From contig DAINCF010000146.1 of NCBI GenBank assembly GCA_036732565.1, positions 1 to 14,438 on the forward strand: DNA of 14,438 bases. Reading direction: 5' to 3'. The notes under the pieces are model-generated. The model searched no databases. It worked only from the letters and a program-made list of their open reading frames with translations, and was not told the DNA's origin. Position numbers and translations under genes: made by a program. This document shows positions 1 to 6,847 of the stretch, piece after piece (positions within the stretch are counted from its first letter, which is position 1; every line of letters starts with the position of its first letter). This DNA is from JAIVJN01 sp036732565 (GTDB lineage Bacteria > Acidobacteriota > Vicinamibacteria > Vicinamibacterales > UBA2999).

Positions 1-51
1 ACGACACAGCCGCGGGCGATCGAGATGTTCCGTCCACGCATAAAACTCTCC

Positions 52-72
52 GGCGCCCCGCACCGGGGCGCC
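52..72 (-). terminator. Probable intrinsic terminator of ftsK
   Basis: Eight-base perfect stem GGCGCCCC / GGGGCGCC with a 5-base loop, starting 10 bases after the ftsK stop codon. On the minus strand the stem is followed by GGAGAG and then TTTT (complement of 42-45). The gap between stem and T-run is longer than in a textbook terminator, so termination may be partial. It is unlike the tetraloop hairpin family found elsewhere in the window. Confidence 0.6.
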
Positions 73-81
73 CTCCGTGCG

Positions 82-2451
82 TTACCGCAACTGCGCGTCG
101 ACCTCGTCGAAGTAGTTCCGATCGACGAGCACCTCGCGTGGCTTGCCACCGGTCGCCGGCGACACCAGGCCCTCGGCCTCCATCATGTCCACCAGGCGCG
201 CCGCACGACTGAAGCCGATGCGCATCTTGCGTTGCAGATAGGAAATCGACACTTGTCCGCCCTGCACGACCAGCCGCGCGGCCTCGTCGTACAGATCGTC
301 TTTCTCGAACTCCAGTTCGCCCGGTCCGTTCTTGGCCTCTTCCGCGGTGATCGACTCGTCGAACACGGGCTTGCCCTGCTTGCGCAGGAAGCTGGCGAGC
401 CGCGCCGACTCCTGCTCCGAGATGTACGGCCCGTGCAGGCGCACGAACCGCGAGGACGCCGGCGGCAGGAACAGCATGTCTCCCTTGCCGAGCAGCGCCT
501 CCGCGCCGTTCGAATCCAGAATCGTCCGCGAGTCGATCTTCGACGACACGCGGAACGAGATCCGCGATGGCAAGTTGGCCTTGATCAGGCCGGTGATGAC
601 GTCCACCGACGGCCGCTGCGTCGCGAGAATCAGATGGATGCCGATGGCGCGCGCCATCTGCGCGAGACGGCAGATGGATTCTTCGACCTCGTTCCCCGCG
701 ACCATCATCAGATCGGCGAGCTCGTCGACGACCACGACGATCTGCGGCAGCAGACGCGGCATCTCGCCGCTTTCCGGCGCCTCGCCGTGCTCGATCATCT
801 GCCGGATGTTCCGGTTGTACTGCTCGAGGTTCCGCACGCCGAACGCCGCCAGCGTCTTGTAGCGCTCCTCCATCTCGTGCACCGCCCACCGCAGCGCATT
901 CGCGGCTTTCTTGGGGTCCACGACGACGGGGGACAGCAGGTGAGGGATGTCTTCGTACATCCCCAACTCCAGCCGCTTGGGATCGATCATGATCAGCCGC
1001 ACATCGTCCGGTGTCGCGCGGAAGAGGATGCTGGTGAGCATCGCGTTCAACCCGACGGACTTGCCCGTGCCCGTCGACCCGGCGATCAGCAGGTGGGGCA
1101 TGGTCGCCAGGTCGGCGATGTACGCCTCGCCATGAATCGTCTTGCCCAGCGCCAGCGTGAGCTTCGACGGCGAGCGCAGATACGTCTCCGACTCCAGCAG
1201 CTCGCGCAGCGAGATCGCTTCGCGGTTGGGATTCGGGATCTGGATGCCGACCGTCGACTTGCCGGGGATGCGTTCGATCAGCACCGACTCCGCTCGCATC
1301 GCCAGGCACAGATCGTCGGCCAGGCCGGTGATCTTGCTGTACTTCACGCCGGCGTCCGGCTTGAACTCGAACGTGGTGACAACGGGACCCGGATGGATCT
1401 GAACCACCGAGCCTTCGACCGAGAACTCGCGGCACTTCTCCTCGAGCAGGCGCGCCGCTTCCATCAGCTCGCGCTCGTCGATCTTGCGCTCGGCCTTGGC
1501 CGGATCGAGCAGTGAGCCCGGCGGCAGGACGTAGCCCCCCAGACGGCGCTCCGCGGGCGCACGGCCGATGGGCTCGGGATCGGGGAGCGGCAGCGGCGCG
1601 GGGACCGGCGCCTTCGCACGACGGACCACCGGAGGCGTGTCGCGTCGCGCCGGCGCCTGAGCCGCCGCTCGCCGATCGTCGTCCTCGTCATCGTCTTCGT
1701 CATCGTCGAGCGGCGTGACGGCCACCCTCGCCCTCGCAGGGGCGGCTTCGCGACGTAGCGGTTTCTCGGCTTGCTTCAGCGCTTCCGGCGACGCCGTGCC
1801 CTGCTTCACGTGCTTGGCGATGACGTCGCGCCGCTGTTGCTCGCGCCGCTTCTCTTCACGCCATTCCCGAACGCGACTCCACATCTGCCCCGCGAGATGC
1901 CCCAACGCCTTGAAGAGCATCGCGAACATCCGGCCGAACGAGAACTGCGTCGCCAGAATCAGCGCCACGAACATCAACGCCACGACGACGATGATCGACC
2001 CCGTGCGGCTCAGGTATTCGGCCATCACCGCCGCCACCGCATCGCCGATAGCGCCGCCCGCGCGAAACGGACGCGTGCCGACGTTGACGCGTCCGAGGAC
2101 CAGGCTCATGAACGTGCCGGTCCCGAGTAGCAGCACGACCGCGCCAACGAGCTTCGTGTAGACGGCGTCGACGGCCCGGCACCAGAAGTAGTGCCAGCCG
2201 GCCACGACGATCAGCGCCGGCAGCAGAAACGAGGCGTAGCCAAAGAGTTGAAAGGACAGCTCGCCCAGGAACGCTCCAACGCGGCCGGCGAAGTTGGCGG
2301 GCGCGGCGTTCACGCCCGCGCTGAAGAACCACGCCGGGTCGTTCGGGTCGTAGCTGGCGAGCGCGATCAGCCAGATCAGCGCCACCGCGAACAGCGCGAC
2401 GCCTACGACTTCGCTCGCCCGGCGAGAGACGCTGGAAACCGTCACTGGCAA
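82..2451 (-). CDS. ftsK: FtsK/SpoIIIE-type DNA translocase
   Basis: A 789-residue septal DNA pump that moves chromosome DNA at division. Four hydrophobic segments (about residues 14-32, 66-88, 100-118, 150-172) form the membrane anchor. A charged linker follows, with an Asp/Glu run near 248-260. The motor has Walker A GSTGTGKS near 457-464 and Walker B VVVVDELADLM near 570-580. A C-terminal winged-helix gamma domain (about 718-789, with SISYLQRKMRIGFSRAARLV) is the family's DNA-sequence reader. The length is normal for the short-linker SpoIIIE/FtsK type. The start is TTG, chosen because GAGGAG lies 6-7 bases upstream; this ribosome binding site overlaps the stop codon of rnj, so the two genes are very probably co-transcribed and translationally coupled. 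Adjacency of rnj and ftsK/spoIIIE also occurs in Bacillus and Mycobacterium (from memory). Identity is secure. Confidence 0.97.
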   Translation of the reverse strand: MPVTVSSVSRRASEVVGVALFAVALIWLIALASYDPNDPAWFFSAGVNAAPANFAGRVGAFLGELSFQLFGYASFLLPALIVVAGWHYFWCRAVDAVYTKLVGAVVLLLGTGTFMSLVLGRVNVGTRPFRAGGAIGDAVAAVMAEYLSRTGSIIVVVALMFVALILATQFSFGRMFAMLFKALGHLAGQMWSRVREWREEKRREQQRRDVIAKHVKQGTASPEALKQAEKPLRREAAPARARVAVTPLDDDEDDDEDDDRRAAAQAPARRDTPPVVRRAKAPVPAPLPLPDPEPIGRAPAERRLGGYVLPPGSLLDPAKAERKIDERELMEAARLLEEKCREFSVEGSVVQIHPGPVVTTFEFKPDAGVKYSKITGLADDLCLAMRAESVLIERIPGKSTVGIQIPNPNREAISLRELLESETYLRSPSKLTLALGKTIHGEAYIADLATMPHLLIAGSTGTGKSVGLNAMLTSILFRATPDDVRLIMIDPKRLELGMYEDIPHLLSPVVVDPKKAANALRWAVHEMEERYKTLAAFGVRNLEQYNRNIRQMIEHGEAPESGEMPRLLPQIVVVVDELADLMMVAGNEVEESICRLAQMARAIGIHLILATQRPSVDVITGLIKANLPSRISFRVSSKIDSRTILDSNGAEALLGKGDMLFLPPASSRFVRLHGPYISEQESARLASFLRKQGKPVFDESITAEEAKNGPGELEFEKDDLYDEAARLVVQGGQVSISYLQRKMRIGFSRAARLVDMMEAEGLVSPATGGKPREVLVDRNYFDEVDAQLR

Positions 2452-2461
2452 GGGACTCTCC

Positions 2462-4162
2462 TCAAATCTCCATCACGACGGGCAGCACCATCGGGCGCCG
2501 TCCGGTCCGCCGCTTCAAGAAGCGGCGAAGCTCCACACGAATACGCTCGTTCATCAGTCCGGAATCCGTGCGCTCCTCCACCTTGCATTCGGCAATCACC
2601 GTCTCGAGGTGCCGGGCAGCCTCGAGCAACAGATCCTCTGACACCGTCGACGTCACGAAGCCGCGGGCGATCACCTGGGGCAGCCCTTCCATCGCGCCCG
2701 TCTGCCGATTCATCGCCACGACGGGAACCACCAGCCCATCCGCGGCAAGATGGCGACGATCGCGCAGAACCTCGTCGCCGACTTCACCGACGCGCGTCCC
2801 GTCGATCAGCACGCGGCCGACCGGGGCGCGGTCGACGACCCGCCCACCCTCCGCGTCGAAGCGAATGACGTCGCCGTTCTGGGCGGTGATGACCTCCGCC
2901 TTCCCGGCGGCACCGCTGGTCACGAGCTCGGCCACTCGCGCATGCTTGGCCAGCTGCCGGAATTCACCGTGAATCGGCACGAAGTACTTCGGCCGTGCCA
3001 GCGACAGCACGAGCTTCAGCTCCTCTTCGGAGCCGTGGCCGGACACGTGCACGTGGCGCATGTGCTCGGTCACGACGTCCACGCCCCGTCGAGCAACATG
3101 GTTGAGGACGCGGCCGATCGCCTTCTCGTTGCCGGGAATCGCGCGCGCGGAGATCACGACGCGATCGCCTGGCTGCAACTTCACGAACCGATGATCGTCG
3201 ATGGCAATCCGCGACAATGCCGCGTTCGGCTCGCCCTGCGATCCGGTGACGAGGCACAACATGTCCTGGGCAGGGAAGCTCGGCACGTCGCTGTCCTTCA
3301 CGACCGTGCCCGCCGGCACGCGCAGATACCCGAGGCGCTGGCCGACCTGCGAGCTCTCGTTCATCCCGCGACCGACGAACGCGACCTTACGGTCGAACTG
3401 CGCGGCCAGGTCCACCAGGATCTGCAGTCGATACAGGCTCGAGGCGAAGGCCGCCACCACCAGCTTGCCCTCGGTGCTGGTGAAGAGCTCTTCGAACGCC
3501 TCTTGAACGTCCAGCTCCGAGCCCGTGTACCCGCGGCGATCGATGTTCGTGCTGTCGCCGAACAATGCCAGGATGCCCTCGGCGCCGAGCTGCGCCAGCC
3601 GGTGCAGGTCGAACGCCTCACCGTCGAGCGGCGTCTGGTCGACCTTGAAATCACCGGTGTGGACCAGCGTGCCATGAGGCGTCCGGACAACCACGCCGAG
3701 GCAATCGGGCATGCTGTGCGTGACGCGCAGAAACTCGATGGTGAACGGGCCGATGACGATCGAGTCACGCGGGCCGACCGCTTTCAGCCCATGCGGCAAC
3801 TCGATCTCGTGCTCCTCGAGCTTCCGTTCCACGAACGCGATGGCCAGCGGCGGCCCATAGACCGGACCGTCGACGAGGGGCACCACATAGGGCACGCCGC
3901 CGATGTGGTCCTCGTGCCCGTGGGTGAGCACCAGCGCCTTGATCGATCCGCGCCGCGCCTCCAGGTAGCCCAAGTCGGGGACGATGAGGTCGACGCCCGG
4001 CAGGTCCGACTCCGGAAACATCGCGCCGGCGTCGATGATGATGGTGGTATCCCCACACGAGATGGCCATCATGTTCAGGCCGAACTCGCCCAACCCGCCA
4101 AGCGGGACCACGTCAACGGGCGGCGCCGCGATGGACGCTTCGGAGCTCACGGAGACACTCAT
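2462..4162 (-). CDS. rnj: Ribonuclease J
   Basis: A 566-residue metallo-beta-lactamase/beta-CASP ribonuclease, expected to have 5'-3' exonuclease and endonuclease activity in mRNA turnover and rRNA maturation. The zinc motif HGHEDHIGG lies near residues 80-88, and HTGDFK carries a further metal ligand. The beta-CASP region (GDSTNIDRRGYTGSE, then VTGSQGEP) follows, and the RMMBL motif HVHVSGHGSEEELK with PIHGEF comes later. The C-terminal domain ends in VVMEI. B. subtilis RNase J1 is about 555 residues, so this is full length. ATG at 4162 is the first methionine; no Shine-Dalgarno motif is visible before it. The gene lies behind a leader of about 220 nt and immediately before ftsK (10-base gap). 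It is the only RNase J in the window, so J1 versus J2 naming is not meaningful. Confidence 0.96.
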   Translation of the reverse strand: MSVSVSSEASIAAPPVDVVPLGGLGEFGLNMMAISCGDTTIIIDAGAMFPESDLPGVDLIVPDLGYLEARRGSIKALVLTHGHEDHIGGVPYVVPLVDGPVYGPPLAIAFVERKLEEHEIELPHGLKAVGPRDSIVIGPFTIEFLRVTHSMPDCLGVVVRTPHGTLVHTGDFKVDQTPLDGEAFDLHRLAQLGAEGILALFGDSTNIDRRGYTGSELDVQEAFEELFTSTEGKLVVAAFASSLYRLQILVDLAAQFDRKVAFVGRGMNESSQVGQRLGYLRVPAGTVVKDSDVPSFPAQDMLCLVTGSQGEPNAALSRIAIDDHRFVKLQPGDRVVISARAIPGNEKAIGRVLNHVARRGVDVVTEHMRHVHVSGHGSEEELKLVLSLARPKYFVPIHGEFRQLAKHARVAELVTSGAAGKAEVITAQNGDVIRFDAEGGRVVDRAPVGRVLIDGTRVGEVGDEVLRDRRHLAADGLVVPVVAMNRQTGAMEGLPQVIARGFVTSTVSEDLLLEAARHLETVIAECKVEERTDSGLMNERIRVELRRFLKRRTGRRPMVLPVVMEI

Positions 4163-4387
4163 GCTTTGCCCAGACCTGCTGGGAACCGGTAACTCTCGGC
4201 GCGCTACGCGCGTCTAGGACCGCCGATCGCGGTCCAGCCCACGCTGTCGCCACGCCCTCAACCACAGAGAGCGGTGATGACACGCGTGCAAGCACTGCGT
4301 GGGATGCCGGGTCGGACGCCGGGGCGGCGTGTCAGACCGGCGGATCAGGCGCTGGAAGAGCCTGAAAAAAGGCGGGTTGCGGGCCAA
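4163..4387 (-). promoter_or_regulatory. Structured 5' leader of rnj (untranslated)
   Basis: About 220 bases between the proposed promoter and the rnj start contain no convincing gene. Visible secondary structure includes a hairpin at 4281-4301 (CACGC-GTG, loop CAAG, CAC with one bulged base, GCGTG), a 6-bp stem ACGCCG/CGGCGT with a 3-base loop at 4316-4330, and a small GCCT/AGGC hairpin around 4370-4383. The length and folding are compatible with post-transcriptional control, but I recognise no known riboswitch class here. Confidence 0.4.
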
Positions 4388-4396
4388 ACTATAGCA
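4388..4396 (-). promoter_or_regulatory. Extended -10 promoter of rnj-ftsK
   Basis: On the minus strand this reads TGC-TATAGT, which matches the extended -10 form TGnTATAAT at all but one -10 position. No good -35 is seen 17 bases upstream, which is usual for extended -10 promoters. It is a strikingly AT-rich patch in a GC-rich gap and is oriented toward rnj. Transcription would start near 4380. Confidence 0.5.
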
Positions 4397-4406
4397 CAAA
4401 TGCGGT

Positions 4407-4459
4407 ACGTGGGGGCCGGCTTTAGCCGGCCCTGGTCCGCCTGAAGGCGGACCCCACGA
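4407..4459 (+). repeat. 53-bp three-way-junction palindromic element, copy 1
   Basis: Identical over 53 bases to 12267-12319. The layout is outer strand CGTGG (4408-4412), hairpin 1 GGGCCGGC-TTTA-GCCGGCCC (4413-4432), one free T (4433), hairpin 2 GGTCCGCC-TGAA-GGCGGACC (4434-4453), and outer strand CCACG (4454-4458). Every base except the T, the two loops and the two flanking bases is paired. It lies 9 bases beyond the rsmA stop and just upstream of the rnj promoter. There is no T-run, so it is not a standard terminator. The family resembles REP/MITE-like intergenic repeats. Confidence 0.9.
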
Positions 4460-4467
4460 CGCCGCCT

Positions 4468-5325
4468 CTACGGGGCGCCGAAGGCATCGGCCAATCGGGC
4501 GAACTCAGCCAGGTCCAGCGTCTCGGCACGACGTCGAGGGTCGATGCCCGCCCGGGCGAGCGCATCGACCGCGGCGACGCCCTGATCCACGCCAAAGGCG
4601 GCCAATGCATTGGCCAGCGTCTTCCTGCGCTGACCGAACGCCGTCCGGACGACGGCGGTCAGCAGGTCGGGCGACGTCACCGGGATCGGCGGCGGGCGAA
4701 AGCGCAGCCGAACGACCGTCGACTGCACCTTGGGCGGGGGCCGAAAGGCGCCAGGCGGAAGGTTCACGAGTCGGGTAACGTCGGCATGCAGCGTCGTGAG
4801 CACCGTCAGGACGCCGTACTCCTTCCCGCCGCGGTCGGCCAGCAGGCGCTCGGCGACCTCGCGTTGGAGCATCAGGATCGCGTCGAGCAGACCACCCGTG
4901 TCGGCGGCGAGATCGAGCAACCGGAACAGGATGGGCGACGAGATGTTGTAGGGCAGGTTGCCGACGACCCGCACCGGCGATTTCCACAGGGTGGCACTTT
5001 TCTCGAAGGGGGCTGCCCCCTGTCCTATCCAGGTGGCGATCGTCGACGCGAGATCGACCTTCAGCACGTCGGCCGAGATCACGTGCACGTTGTCCGGCGC
5101 TTTTGCCTGAAGAGCTGCGGTCAGATCCCGGTCAACCTCGATGGCGAGCACACGGCCTGCTCCCGCGGCCAGGGGCATGGTCAGGGCGCCGCGGCCCGGA
5201 CCAATCTCAACGATCTGTTGATCGGATTGCGGGTCGATGAGCGCGACAACCTTGCGGACCCACGCGGGCTCCAGGAAGTGCTGGCCGAACCGCTTCCGCG
5301 GTCTAGTCCCGATCGTCCTCGTCAT
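4468..5325 (-). CDS. rsmA: 16S rRNA (adenine1518/1519-N6)-dimethyltransferase
   Basis: RsmA/KsgA transfers methyl groups from SAM to two adjacent adenines near the 3' end of 16S rRNA, late in small-subunit assembly. The hallmarks are KRFGQHFL (11-18), SAM motif VEIGPGRGALT (39-49), IEVDRD (62-67), catalytic NLPYNISSP (123-131), and PPPKVQSTVVRL further on. The length is 285 residues from ATG at 5325, preceded by GGAG about 10 bases upstream. An in-frame GTG at 5343 is possible but has no ribosome binding site. The start lies 23 bases inside the end of the zincin gene. Residues about 97-116, just before NLPY, form a loop roughly a dozen residues longer than in E. coli KsgA (from memory), encoded by a palindromic patch. 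This loop is the only oddity; catalytic motifs are intact. Confidence 0.95.
   Translation of the reverse strand: MTRTIGTRPRKRFGQHFLEPAWVRKVVALIDPQSDQQIVEIGPGRGALTMPLAAGAGRVLAIEVDRDLTAALQAKAPDNVHVISADVLKVDLASTIATWIGQGAAPFEKSATLWKSPVRVVGNLPYNISSPILFRLLDLAADTGGLLDAILMLQREVAERLLADRGGKEYGVLTVLTTLHADVTRLVNLPPGAFRPPPKVQSTVVRLRFRPPPIPVTSPDLLTAVVRTAFGQRRKTLANALAAFGVDQGVAAVDALARAGIDPRRRAETLDLAEFARLADAFGAP
4984..5035. repeat. REP-like palindromic patch inside rsmA
   Basis: It contains AGGGGGC-T-GCCCCCT (5007-5021), preceded by CACAGGGTGGCACTTTTCTC and followed by the related words CTGTCC and CCAGGTGGC. The words GTGGCACTTTT and CTGTCC are of the kind I associate with REP-type palindromes linked to TnpA_REP transposases; that association is from memory and not tested. 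The patch coincides with the extra loop before NLPY in RsmA and keeps the frame open. Confidence 0.45.
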
Positions 5326-5719
5326 CTTCGAAGGGCTCCCCACGCCAATACTGCTCTTCGATCTCCGTGATCTCCTCTTCGCTCAGGCCGAAGTAGTGCC
5401 CCAGCTCGTGAATCAACGTCTCTCCGATGGCGACGACGATCTCGTCCTCGTCGCTTTCGCATTCCTCCTCGATGGTGTGCTGGAACAACGTGACCTTGTC
5501 GGGCAGGGTGTTGCCGTAGCCCCACGTGCGCTCGGTGAGCGGCGTGCCCTGATACAGGCCCAGGAGGCCTTCGTCGTCGGGAATCTCCATCTCGCGCAGC
5601 AGCTCGGGCGGCGCGACGTCTTCGATCACGATCGCGACGTTGCGGATTTGGCGAGCAAACCTTGGTGGGATGCCGTCGATCGCCTCTTCGACGAGCTCGC
5701 GAAACGCCTCGCGGGTCAT
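5303..5719 (-). CDS. Small zincin-type metallopeptidase (PF06262-like)
   Basis: A 138-residue acidic protein with a zinc-protease motif HELGHYFGL at 104-112 (HExxHxxGL). The short length, the early GLYQGTPLTER region, and the placement of HExxH near the C-terminus match the 'possibly zinc metallo-peptidase' family PF06262 (DUF1025). Its physiological substrate is unknown. There is no signal peptide, so it should be cytoplasmic. Start ATG at 5719 shares one base with the nth stop codon (TGATG), and the 3' end overlaps rsmA by 23 bases, so the three genes are probably translated as one coupled unit. The C-terminus is a run of Asp/Glu (EDDEDDRD). I am sure of the family motif but not of a cellular role. 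Confidence 0.88.
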   Translation of the reverse strand: MTREAFRELVEEAIDGIPPRFARQIRNVAIVIEDVAPPELLREMEIPDDEGLLGLYQGTPLTERTWGYGNTLPDKVTLFQHTIEEECESDEDEIVVAIGETLIHELGHYFGLSEEEITEIEEQYWRGEPFEDDEDDRD

Positions 5720-6450
5720 CAGCTCGAACGCTTCGGCCGCCCTGAAGGGCGGCCGCTACGTACGGGTTTTCGCAGGGGCCCGCCGAGAGGCCGGCCCGCG
5801 GAGGCCTTGACGACCGCGCCGCCGCTGATGAAGTAGTCACACCACTTGCGCGCGTTGCAGCGGGAGCAGAGCGGCTTGGTCGGTCGGCAGATACGCCGGC
5901 CGTGAAGAATGAGGAGGTCGGAGGCTTTCGTCCATCGGGCCGGTGGCAGCAGGCTGGTGAGCGTCGCCTCCACCTGCTCGGGCTTCTCGGAGTGAACCAG
6001 CCCGAGCCGATTTGCGACGCGCAACACGTGTCGATCCACCGGGAGTCCCGGTACGCCCAGCGCGTGACCGAGCACCACGTTCGCGGTTTTGCGTCCGACG
6101 CCCGGCAGCTTCGTCAACGCGTCCATCTCCGCCGGGACGGCGCCACCGTGGGCGTCCAAGAGCGCCGTCGCCATTCCTTGCAGGGCCCGCGTCTTCTGTC
6201 GGAAGAAGCCCGTGGACATGATCTCGATCTCGAGCTGCGACGGGTCGGCGGCCGCCAACGCCCGCGCGTCAGGGTACTTCTCGAACAGCGCCGGCGTGAC
6301 CAGGTTCACCCGTTGATCGGTCGACTGGGCGGAGAGAATGGTGGCGACGAGCAGCTCGAAGGGATTGCGATAGTGCAGCTCGGTGTCGGCGTCGGGGTAA
6401 TGACGCTCCAGCGCATCGAAGATCCGCCGGGCCACTGCGGGCGTCTTCAT
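5719..6450 (-). CDS. nth: Endonuclease III (base excision DNA glycosylase/AP lyase)
   Basis: A 243-residue DNA glycosylase that removes oxidised pyrimidines and cuts abasic sites. It has the helix-hairpin-helix LPGVGRKTANVV with the catalytic Lys, the catalytic Asp in VDRHV, and a 4Fe-4S cluster loop C-x6-C-x2-C-x5-C (from RICRPTKPLC to RKWC). E. coli Nth is 211 residues. The excess here is a C-terminal tail of about 40 residues rich in Gly, Arg, Pro and Ser, after CDYF, which is encoded by two adjacent palindromic hairpins (5734-5755 and 5776-5797). The tail therefore looks like repeat-derived sequence and not a domain. ATG at 6450 has no clear Shine-Dalgarno; a GC hairpin sits 9 bases upstream. 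It follows DUF3467 by 33 bases. Confidence 0.95.
   Translation of the reverse strand: MKTPAVARRIFDALERHYPDADTELHYRNPFELLVATILSAQSTDQRVNLVTPALFEKYPDARALAAADPSQLEIEIMSTGFFRQKTRALQGMATALLDAHGGAVPAEMDALTKLPGVGRKTANVVLGHALGVPGLPVDRHVLRVANRLGLVHSEKPEQVEATLTSLLPPARWTKASDLLILHGRRICRPTKPLCSRCNARKWCDYFISGGAVVKASAGRPLGGPLRKPVRSGRPSGRPKRSS
5734..5755 (+). repeat. Hairpin element with TGAA loop at 3' end of nth
   Basis: Nine-base perfect stem CGGCCGCCC / GGGCGGCCG with loop TGAA, the same loop and closing C-G pair as hairpin 2 of the 53-bp element. It lies inside the last codons of nth, 15 bases before the zincin start, and encodes part of the Arg/Gly/Pro tail. Confidence 0.75.
5776..5797. repeat. Second hairpin in the nth 3' tail, GAGA loop
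   Basis: Stem GGGCCCGCC (5776-5784) against GGCCGGCCC (5789-5797), nine positions with one mismatch, loop GAGA (5785-5788). It is 20 bases from the TGAA-loop hairpin and also translated as part of the nth tail. Different loop and stem suggest a second repeat type or a diverged arm. Confidence 0.5.
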
Positions 6451-6458
6451 GATCGCGA

Positions 6459-6477
6459 TGCCCCGCAGAGCGGGGCA
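6459..6477 (-). repeat. GC hairpin between DUF3467 gene and nth
   Basis: Perfect 8-base stem TGCCCCGC / GCGGGGCA with a 3-base loop, filling most of the 33-base gap between the two genes. There is no T-run after it on the minus strand, so it is unlikely to be an efficient terminator. It may be a repeat remnant, or a structure that tunes expression of nth. Confidence 0.55.
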
Positions 6478-6483
6478 ACAACA

Positions 6484-6801
6484 CTAGTGAACGGGGCCGC
6501 GGCCAGGCACCGCGTTGGCGTGGGACTCGGAGAACACGCGCAGGTTTTCCTGCAGAGCGGCGATGAGCGTGGGAATGAACTGCACCGGCATCACCACTCG
6601 TGCCCGCACGGGCGCGCGGACGATGTGATCGGCTTCCGCCTGCTGAATCTCCTTGTCCGAGAGCGGCTGCACTTCGCAAAACGTCAACGTGAAATCGAAG
6701 GGCGTGTGCGCGACGGCGCAGAAGTTTGCGTACGTCCGTTCGGGGCCAGCTGAAGAATCGTCGGGGACGATCGTGAAGTTGATCTGCTTCCTGTCCGTCA
6801 T
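6484..6801 (-). CDS. DUF3467 family protein
   Basis: A 105-residue protein matching the DUF3467 pattern from memory: YANFCAVAHTPFDFTLTF near the N-terminus, and RARVVMPVQFIPTLIAALQENL in the second half. Function is unknown in this family; the fold and small size suggest a cytoplasmic protein. There is no signal peptide or membrane segment. ATG at 6801 has no Shine-Dalgarno motif. Instead TAGACT ends exactly 7 bases before the ATG, so the message may be leaderless. It lies between lexA and nth, but a GC hairpin separates it from lexA, so whether it belongs to a lexA transcript is unclear. Confidence 0.8.
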   Translation of the reverse strand: MTDRKQINFTIVPDDSSAGPERTYANFCAVAHTPFDFTLTFCEVQPLSDKEIQQAEADHIVRAPVRARVVMPVQFIPTLIAALQENLRVFSESHANAVPGRGPVH

Positions 6802-6808
6802 GAAATCG

Positions 6809-6814
6809 AGTCTA
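6809..6814 (-). promoter_or_regulatory. Possible -10 box of DUF3467 gene (leaderless)
   Basis: TAGACT on the minus strand followed by 7 bases and then the ATG at 6801. A TANNNT box at this distance is the pattern expected for leaderless transcripts. No convincing -35 is seen, because the upstream bases are the GC hairpin at 6823-6842. Confidence 0.3.
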
Positions 6815-6822
6815 ACAGGAAG

Positions 6823-6842
6823 GGCCGGCCTTCAGGCCGGCC
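6823..6842 (-). repeat. Hairpin element between lexA and DUF3467 gene
   Basis: Perfect stem GGCCGGCC / GGCCGGCC. The loop reads TTCA on the plus strand and TGAA on the minus strand, so in minus orientation it matches hairpin 2 of the 53-bp element. It starts 5 bases after the lexA stop. It has no T-run, so it could attenuate lexA read-through or simply be an inserted repeat. Confidence 0.75.
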
Positions 6843-6847
6843 GAGCC

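Noticed and set aside
25..1515. Long plus-strand open frame opposite ftsK (496 codons)
   Set aside because: It is rich in Arg, Gln, His and Asp with no recognisable motif, and is antisense to a well-supported ftsK. Long antisense frames are expected in high-GC codon usage.
2750..4192. Long plus-strand open frame opposite rnj (480 codons)
   Set aside because: Composition of an antisense shadow; the minus strand holds a full RNase J with all motifs.
4370..4383. GCCT-GAAAAA-AGGC as an intrinsic terminator
   Set aside because: The stem is only 4 bp and the A/T run is in the loop, not after the stem; it lies inside the rnj leader.
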